From positions 23,159,822 to 23,223,821 of the forward strand of contig NW_027248277.1 of assembly GCF_041260155.1 (NCBI RefSeq): a stretch of 64,000 nt of DNA, written 5' to 3'. Position 1 is the first letter of the stretch, and each line of letters opens with the position of its first letter. A model generated the notes under the pieces. It did no database searches, was not told the origin of the DNA, and saw only the letters and a list, made by a program, of their open reading frames with translations. A program made the position numbers and the translations under genes. This DNA is from Ptychodera flava. Lineage: Eukaryota; Hemichordata; Enteropneusta; Ptychoderidae. This document shows, in pieces, positions 57,210 through 64,000 of the stretch.

Positions 57210-58859
57210 GTGAGTGACATAGAAAGCCTATTGTAATACATGAATGAATATCACATTTGACAAATTATGAAGGTGATATGTATAAATATCTTACATATTA
57301 ATCCTGATTGTTATACTTTGTTTCTTAACTTTGTTACCTTCGTCATGATATATGTATCCATGTATGCAACCTGTTTTTCTTCCTCCCCTCTCATATCTGT
57401 CTACCTGTCTGTCTATATGTCAGTCTGTGTGTCTGTGTGTCTGTCTCTGAACTTCAATCAAGGAACAATTGATTTGAGATACTATGGTGGACCCCGTCAG
57501 AGCAAGCAATTAGTCAAATGTGTCTAAGAGGAGCAGTCTTTTTTCTGACAGACAAAATACTCAATATTCATAATAAATTAAAACTCATTTCCGTTGTCGA
57601 ACGTCCTACAAGATACCATTTGAAAGAGTAACACTACATTTGAACTATTTGAGCAAATGTGTGCCATCAAAGTAAAAAACAATAAAATATATTATCTGAT
57701 GATCACGTCATTGCATGAGACTCGGGTTATAGGTAGCACGTGATGATCGCCAGTCTTGTTGATTGATCTGAAAAGGAATCAGCAGTGTAACCAAAACCTT
57801 CAATCTGGACTCTTGTCATTCTTTTTGAACCAATGCACTGTAATCTTACAAGTATTCTCCAACAATTGACAAGTCTTCAGTGACTTCAATGACGTAGTTT
57901 TGAGATGTTACAGTTTGCAAAGCTTACTGACAAGTCGCTGAAAATTAATGTTACCATGATGCTATATTAGTGAAGGCAATTATGCACTGCCAGATATTAG
58001 TTATCAGCCCAGTCCTGTGCATTTGCGTGTTTGGTGAATTTGCCTTCCCCAAAAATATAGCGGTCGTATCTGTAGGGGGTATTGTTTAGATTTTAATACT
58101 AATTGGTTTCACTGTATCAGCAGCATGTTTACCCTCTCTGACTGTCTAACTGGTATTTTTACTGCTGCAGTACCTTTCTAATGACTTAGCTGACAAGGCT
58201 TGTCATTGATGTCTACAGTACTCTTCTTATGCAGTACTGCAATATTTTTTATCTTCCCTGTTGGTGTTACAGATGAGTCCTTAGAAAAAGAGAAAGTACA
58301 GTATGTCCCATTTCCGATACATTTACCAGTCTCTATGATATCTTTCGATATTGCAGCACAGACTTAAATGTGGAAATATCGCCTGAATGATGGAGCACTA
58401 AAATCTTCCTGTTCATAGTGAACGCTCACATAACCCGTCATTTCCCATGTATTGAACACCTACCTAGTGATCATGGGACATTCCTTGCCGTGGAGGCACT
58501 CGGTATTTTTGGGTAGGGTGTCGTTGTTGGTAACTAAAAGTGACAATTTTTGAGTCTCTACTAATATTGAATATGATGATGAACTCACTTCTTATGTTGA
58601 CTACAGAGTATCGGAATGGCGTTATATGATATCAACCAGCGTATGGGTTAAAGGCAGGGGGAGCCAAAATACTCCCTATCTCCCTGGGCATTCATAATCC
58701 AACATGAGTGGCACATGTTAGCAGCGTCAATAAATGCTTCCAAAAATCTGGATCTTTCAAGCACCATGGTGTAAATTAAAGCACTGTTCCAAAATATTAC
58801 GTTTTGTAAATATTTGTGGAATCACCTTGTTGGTGAAATTCTCTCATTTTTTCTATTTT

Positions 58860-59240
58860 AAGTTGCTTTTTGATGACAAAACTGTTCGAAGCGTTCACAA
58901 AACAATAGATGAAAGCATTCAAACAGCTGCCAATCACGAGGGGACGCGCAAAGGTGCAAACGATCAAACGTTTGTTGTGTACATCGGATCGATTACGACG
59001 TCAACAATGAATAAACGATCCTTACTATCTACTGAGCAAAATCCTTGACCAACGGTTACATAGACAAAACCCGCGACATGCGGACTCACTCGATGACGAA
59101 GAACAACTTTTCTAACTACTTTCAGCCGAAATCAACTCGATTCCGATCTATGCCTTCACATGGAGCTACCAAAGTAGTAGCTTCATGGCCTACCCAAATC
59201 ACTCAACCGCTCACAGACGGCGAAAAATTGCTCTCGTGAC
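58860..59240 (+). CDS. Unrecognised open frames inside the 3.0-kb TTAA element (+ strand)
   Basis: Adjacent frames encode KLLFDDKTVRSVHKTIDESI, then RKGANDQTFVVYIGSI (to 59048) and MTKNNFSNYFQPKSTRFRSM (to 59239). Neither has a domain I can name. They might be remnants of one interrupted ORF, perhaps the transposase or captured sequence. Low support as a functional gene. Confidence 0.25.
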
Positions 59241-59894
59241 GTCCAAAACCGTTGTTTGCTGGCGATGCACGGTCAAAGACCAATGCAGTGGCCGGCCACT
59301 GGAAACGTTCTTGCGACGATTGTACAGGTGCCCATGAGCTGCATTATTTCCCGGCGGTCAGGTTGGGGCAGTGAAACTAAATCGCTATCCATTCCTCTCT
59401 GTTGGAGTTGTCCAAAAAGAGACACTTGCCATAGATTATAGCATCAGATGGTGACCGTTCAGACTGAAACATGAAAGGTCTGAAGATTGCCGTGATGTCG
59501 TTCTTCTCTATGCGTTTTTCTGGGCTTGTTTTTTGACAAAATTGCTCTAATATTATCTGACGTTTGTTTGAAATCTTTATCAACTTTGCTTTACGGACCA
59601 GGGCGCAACATTACCTTTTTTACTTTCATAGTAACCTAGGATTCATTTAATTCGCTGATTAATATACTCTTCTGTCCTTCCTCGATTGTCTGTAACTGAT
59701 TTTACTTTTCCGATATCGATATCAAGAAATTTGAACGAGTAGTCGGCAAAATTTACAGAAACTAGCAACAATAATTAAATGTGTAGTAATTTATCGTCTT
59801 TAGCCTAAGCGGTTTGCTTGGCGGAAGCAGTATATAACGATCTGAGTTCTAATTTTTACCCTACAGTGTGAGTGAAGTATTCGAACAACTGAGA

Positions 59895-60347
59895 TCATAA
59901 TCTTACCCTGTTCCGAGTGGCCTTAGGATTATTTATAATATACAATAAATTGACGCTATCAAAATTACTGTTTTTTTTGCATTGCTTGCATATCGATATT
60001 TTTTCTATATTTTTTGCCTTTGATTTGAAGTCTTTTGATTCTCCATTGGCTTCAGCTCGGGATTTTTCAAGATAAACAGCCCATTTTACATTTCCTACAT
60101 CTTTGAAATGGGGATTACGGTAATCTTTCTTTTGATGGAAAATTTTTGATAGTCTTTGTAAAATGTTCCCACCATGAGTGTGAACTGATTCTTTGTTAGT
60201 AAAAATCGTCAAAAATGGTCCAGTGGCCGTGATAAAATAGACTCGGGTGCAGAAATTCACATTGCGATATTTGCTGTCGTATTTCTCAACAGGAATAACC
60301 CATTTTTTCGCATTGTGTATAAGAAGATCAAGGTGTTCGGCAGTCAA
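59895..60347 (-). CDS. Unrecognised 150-aa open frame inside the 3.0-kb TTAA element
   Basis: Reads MTAEHLDLLIHNAKKWVIPV, then TRVYFITATGPFLTIFTN, FHQKKDYRNPHFKDVGN and a Lys-rich end with CKQCKK. No family recognised. A segment of its DNA (about 60213-60300) recurs in inverted orientation at 63583-63660 within repeat R2, so at least part is repetitive. It could be a degenerate ORF or an exon of element-encoded protein. Confidence 0.3.
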   Translation of the reverse strand: MTAEHLDLLIHNAKKWVIPVEKYDSKYRNVNFCTRVYFITATGPFLTIFTNKESVHTHGGNILQRLSKIFHQKKDYRNPHFKDVGNVKWAVYLEKSRAEANGESKDFKSKAKNIEKISICKQCKKNSNFDSVNLLYIINNPKATRNRVRL

Positions 60348-62697
60348 TTGCTTCTATCATAATAATAATCTTGATCGCAGCTATTAGGCGAGAAGACAGC
60401 GAGCTCTGATTATCTCGCAAAATTATTGATATTATGTCTTTGTGTTGAAAATTTTCGATCGAAGGCAGCAGCTCAGATCAACAGCCGTGGTATAATGGGT
60501 GTTTATCACTGGATGCAGAACTACCTTGATATCAACATTACGTTCTGTACCAATGTACGCCCCTGAAAGTTATAGAGTCAGCTGTGGCATCGGCAGTTAC
60601 ACATTGGTCGTAATCTTTTCTTATTCTGCCCCGTCTTTTGTACGATCTACAAATTTCAAAGCTAGAAATGTTTACCGTGACACATAACACAGTGACCTTG
60701 CACAATAATGATTATTCACCAGTTTCTGTTGGAGTTTGTTGGTTTTATGATTTGCCCCGTGGCCACGGTAAAATATTTTCCATACGATACAGGGTTTAAT
60801 TTTTTTATGTACATTTAGTATATTCCCAGTTTCTGGGGAACAGTTGTCTAGAATGAAAGGTTGAGTTGACGCTGATGGAGTAGATGTCGGGCCCGGCACA
60901 GTTGACTGAGGTCCGGTCGGTTTGGGGTCGTTTAGTCCAAAAACCTGCAAAGTTCTGTATGATCATCGTTCGGCATTGGGGTGTTTTAACTAAATTTTTT
61001 TGGACAAAGTAATTCAGTAATAATGTACGCCAGATTCCTTGTGTTGTTTTAGCCACCGTCATACGCGTATACGGACGGCTTAGATTAAAAACGGTAAAAA
61101 TGTTCAGTGCTCGTAAATGCGTGCAAAGTTTATTTAGTGACTGTTTACGCAGTATAGTCATCAATACGACTAGGATTTGCCACCACGTAACGTCTGTAAT
61201 CCCGTATCAATAGTCCATACGAAAATTATGTGCTGAATCGAAGGAGGTAAAAATTACGGTACGAAAGGTCGGTCCATTTTCCGTCAAAGTTGTTGATCTG
61301 CAAAATCTTCAATGAGCACAAACTACATGCGTGGCTGTTATAGGTCTACGCGTCCCAGGTGCTTTCCACTGTTCCTTGTTACGAGCTATGTTCAAAGCGC
61401 GGAGTTACAGATATTGGTGAAGTACCGGGTACATTGATTGTGTTCAAAACCTCTACCTGTTTGCTCCTTGTGTTTTTTGTGTGTCCCTAACGTCGATTGG
61501 CTCTATGCTGTATGTTGCGTACACACACAGCAGTCGGGATTAGGATTTCCCGGGTAAATATATACACTCAATAGTTTATTCCGCCTCTGACGCAAAGATA
61601 CACACTGTTTTACATGTGCCACTCCTAGGCACTGGGATCGATTGCCATACCTTTAAACTCTGTACATTCAAATCCCAATCTGTTAAAAATCAAATCCTTT
61701 CCCTCCTTGCCCCTTGAAAAAATAGTCTGGCCTTGGGTAAGCACCTTGCAAATTTTGACTCGGAATATAGGTAGTCCCTGCTTGTCGATGTAGGATCATG
61801 CTTTGGGTCTTCAAATTAGGTAAGGTTCGCCCTCCCCTTTGGGTTCCCCATCTGGCAAGATTGGTCCTTCCCTTCAGGACCCCGTCTTGTAAGGCTGGCC
61901 CATTCCTTGGGGTATCATTTTATGGCAATGCTATTCCGTTCCTGGAGGTCCGAGTCTAAAACGCTTGGTCAGTCTTTTGATGTCTTTAAGCTCCAGCGAA
62001 CTTGTCTTGGTTAGGTCCTTGCCATTGTCCAACATCACACGTGTGGTTACACAGCTTTGCTTCCATCTGATAAGGGTGATTGCATTCCTTTTGATTCAAT
62101 CACACAATTCTTACGATCATACCCTTGGGATACACCAACACGTGAATTGTCATTAAAATCTTGTAATCTTTACAGCAGAAGTTTCATAGGTTTATAACTA
62201 TACCGTAGGGGTTTCTTCGTACAGAGATTCTAATAACGTTTCCCTATCCTACAGAGCAGAACATGAATAAACCATTAAACACCTCATGGACGAAGATGGG
62301 GATATGCAATATAACTAGTTCATATACCTCAACAACATTTCAGTTTCCTGTAGAAACATTGAATATGGAATAAATATAGGCAAATAAGCGTATATAGGCT
62401 GTAGAATTAAGCGCAAACTATGATTTCACTTTTCCGATGAGCACATGTATGTTGGTACTAGCATAAACAGCCATCCAGTATACTCGTCATGTTCTTACAT
62501 ATTTCTTTTTATATACCACGCCACATGCTTGTTCAGCAATTCGCCAGATAGCGTCACGGGATGAGAAAATACCTACGTCTAGTCCCTACTGCTTGGAAAA
62601 AGTGACATCAAAGGGTATTTTGAACGGTTTCCTTCGGGACACTGAAAAAATGCCTGGTTATATGACCAGACAGTCACTTAGTTAAAAAAACACTGTG

Positions 62698-62980
62698 GAG
62701 TGTTTAGAGCATGCATGTGCATCAAACCCCTGATTAGAACAGTAAGATTTTCTGTTCCAGCAGCGATTGAACATGAAGAGTTCATTGGTAACAATCATTC
62801 ATTTGTAACCTAGACAGTATGCTAAACATACACGTACGTTTTGCATGAATGTGCATCAAACCCCTGATTAGAACAGTAAGATTTTCTGTTCCAGCAGCTA
62901 TTGAACATGAAGAGTTCATTGGTAACAATCATTCATGTGTAACCTAGACAGTATGCTAAAGATACAAGTGAGTTTTGCTT
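62698..62980. repeat. Tandem duplication of ~137 bp in copy B
   Basis: TGTGCATCAAACCCCTGATT ... CAGTATGCTAAA occurs at 62716-62826 and again at 62850-62960. Copy A has a single version at 20272-20383. A local duplication after the large duplication. Confidence 0.92.
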
Positions 62981-62984
62981 TATT

Positions 62985-64000
62985 AAAATAATTAACATAA
63001 GTATTATACAGAAATAATAATGCGAATAATAATAGGCTCAATTCCCGTGAAAATTTCACCTTAAGAGTATTTTGGGTCGAAAAGTCCAAATATGATATAA
63101 ATTTCACTGGCCCCATGTTTCCATGGTAACCATTTTTGGGGGTGAAAATTTCAGTTTTCCTAGTATCCCATTATAAGTTACTTTGATTGATATGAAAATT
63201 ATCTTGTGGGGGAGTTCGGGTCAGAGAACACAAAAACATACTTATTTTAATGTTTTGAGTTGCCATGGTAACTATTCTGGAATTGAAAATGTTACTTTTT
63301 CCCTAATTCCTAGTAAAGAACTATTGATGTAAAAAAAATGATAATAAGGGTTTTTCTGTAAAGCAATAAAATCATACTCATTTTAATGAGAGATGTTTCC
63401 ATGGCAACCATTCAGGAGTAAAAATTACCATTTTTCAAAGATTCCACCAAGAATCACCAGAATGTGTTATATCAAAAGGGATATTTTGGGTAAGAAAGAC
63501 CAAATATCAAGTGTAAAAATCCAGTAATCAACAGAAATATTATACCAAAGGGATATTTTGGGGTAGACAGACAAAATATGATATTCCTGTTGAGAAATAC
63601 GACAGCAAATATCTCAAAGTGAATTTTTGCACCCGAGTCTATTTTATCACGGCCACTGGACCATTCTTTCTGCCCTGTGTTTCCATAGTAACCTATTTGC
63701 ATTTTAAGATTTCAATTTTTTCCAAATTCCATTAAAAGTAATCCCAGCTACTATGCAAATGTTCTCCTAAGTGTATTTATCACAGCATGAACTCCATGTT
63801 CATTTTTGTTTTATGTTGCCACGGTAACTATTTTGTTAACAACAGTTTTTTTTTTATTCAAAACCATAGACCCTTGAGAGGATCTATGCTAAAACATTAT
63901 TTACTGTTTAAATTAAATTTAGTGTGTTAAATTAATTGTATATAAACCAGAAATAATTTTTCAAGCATTTTTAATTTTGTTTCATGCATCATCCCAAATA
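62985..64000. repeat. Dispersed repeat R2, copy 2 (continues right)
   Basis: Aligns with 44750-45700 from TAAGTATTATACAGAAATAA to TTTTTCAAGCATTTTTAATT. It includes extra internal units around AAGGGATATTTTGGG at 63477 and 63550 and a piece shared in inverted orientation with 60213-60300. It interrupts copy B's homology to copy A just before the expected next channel exon. Confidence 0.82.

Larger units (their letters stand above)
58652..61652. mobile_element. 3.0-kb DNA element flanked by TTAA in copy B
   Basis: Copy A reads GTATGGGTTAAACTCTG (19466-19482). Copy B has GTATGGGTTAA (58641-58651), then 3001 bp, then TTAAACTCTG (61653 on), an exact TTAA target duplication. The 5' end is AGGCAGGGGGAGCC and the complement of the 3' end is AGGTATGGCAATCG, so only AGG is shared at the tips. 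GAGTGGCACATGT occurs as a subterminal inverted repeat (58704-58716 and its complement at about 61612-61624). TTAA with AGG-type tips fits Kolobok better than piggyBac, but no known transposase was recognised. Open frames inside are listed separately. Confidence 0.8.

Overview
This is animal nuclear DNA: coding sequence is sparse, genes are cut into short exons with GT-AG introns, and most of the sequence is intron or transposon debris. The mobile-element mix (CR1/L2-like LINE, Penelope-like element, tRNA-derived SINE, long-inverted-repeat and TTAA-inserted DNA elements, arrays of ~150-bp units headed by microsatellites) and a TRPC-type cation channel gene suggest a marine invertebrate, perhaps a deuterostome such as a lancelet or hemichordate. 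The species cannot be fixed from the sequence.

The backbone of the window is a tandem duplication of one TRPC-like (transient receptor potential, canonical) channel gene, both copies on the + strand. Copy A enters from the left with its first coding exon upstream of the window. Nine exons are visible: 2218-2360, 10253-10403, 15657-15832, 20826-21005, 21233-21945, a pore/S6 exon at about 22383-22625, 24009-24170, 24333-24401 and 24524-24655 (stop). Copy B starts at the ATG at 32434 (exon 32434-32557) and continues at 39573-39715, 49538-49688 and 57034-57209. Its channel exons lie beyond the right edge. Matching exons have identical lengths (143, 151 and 176 bp) and compatible phases. The introns still align (for example 830-1300 with 35950-36400, 14800-15500 with 51140-53060, 19490-20400 with 61700-62980), so the duplicated unit is about 35-42 kb per copy.

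Because the introns align, one copy often supplies the empty target site for an insertion in the other. This delimits several elements: a 5.7-kb element with ~1.65-kb inverted arms in A (4443-10148, TTAA flanks); a 3.6-kb repeat-rich element in A (11026-14648, TTGTTTA flanks); a 5'-truncated LINE in A (about 17170-18508); a hairpin-headed element in B (51535-52664, with a second copy at 40012-41338); and a 3.0-kb element in B (58652-61652, TTAA flanks). B intron 2 also carries a long CR1/L2-like LINE (41345-44755), and B intron 1 carries a Penelope-like element on the minus strand (33535-35350).

Between the two genes (24656-32433) I recognise only a SINE, a MITE and a Penelope-like 3' tail. 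The copy-A pore exon appears to carry a one-base frameshift in S6 and possibly a stop. The Penelope-like ORF shows a similar single-base loss in an A run, so base-calling error and true decay are both possible. I found no CRISPR array, operon, rRNA or functional tRNA gene, and nothing that clearly forms a new multi-gene system. The novelty lies in the tandem divergent channel genes and in the unclassified mobile elements that their comparison exposes.
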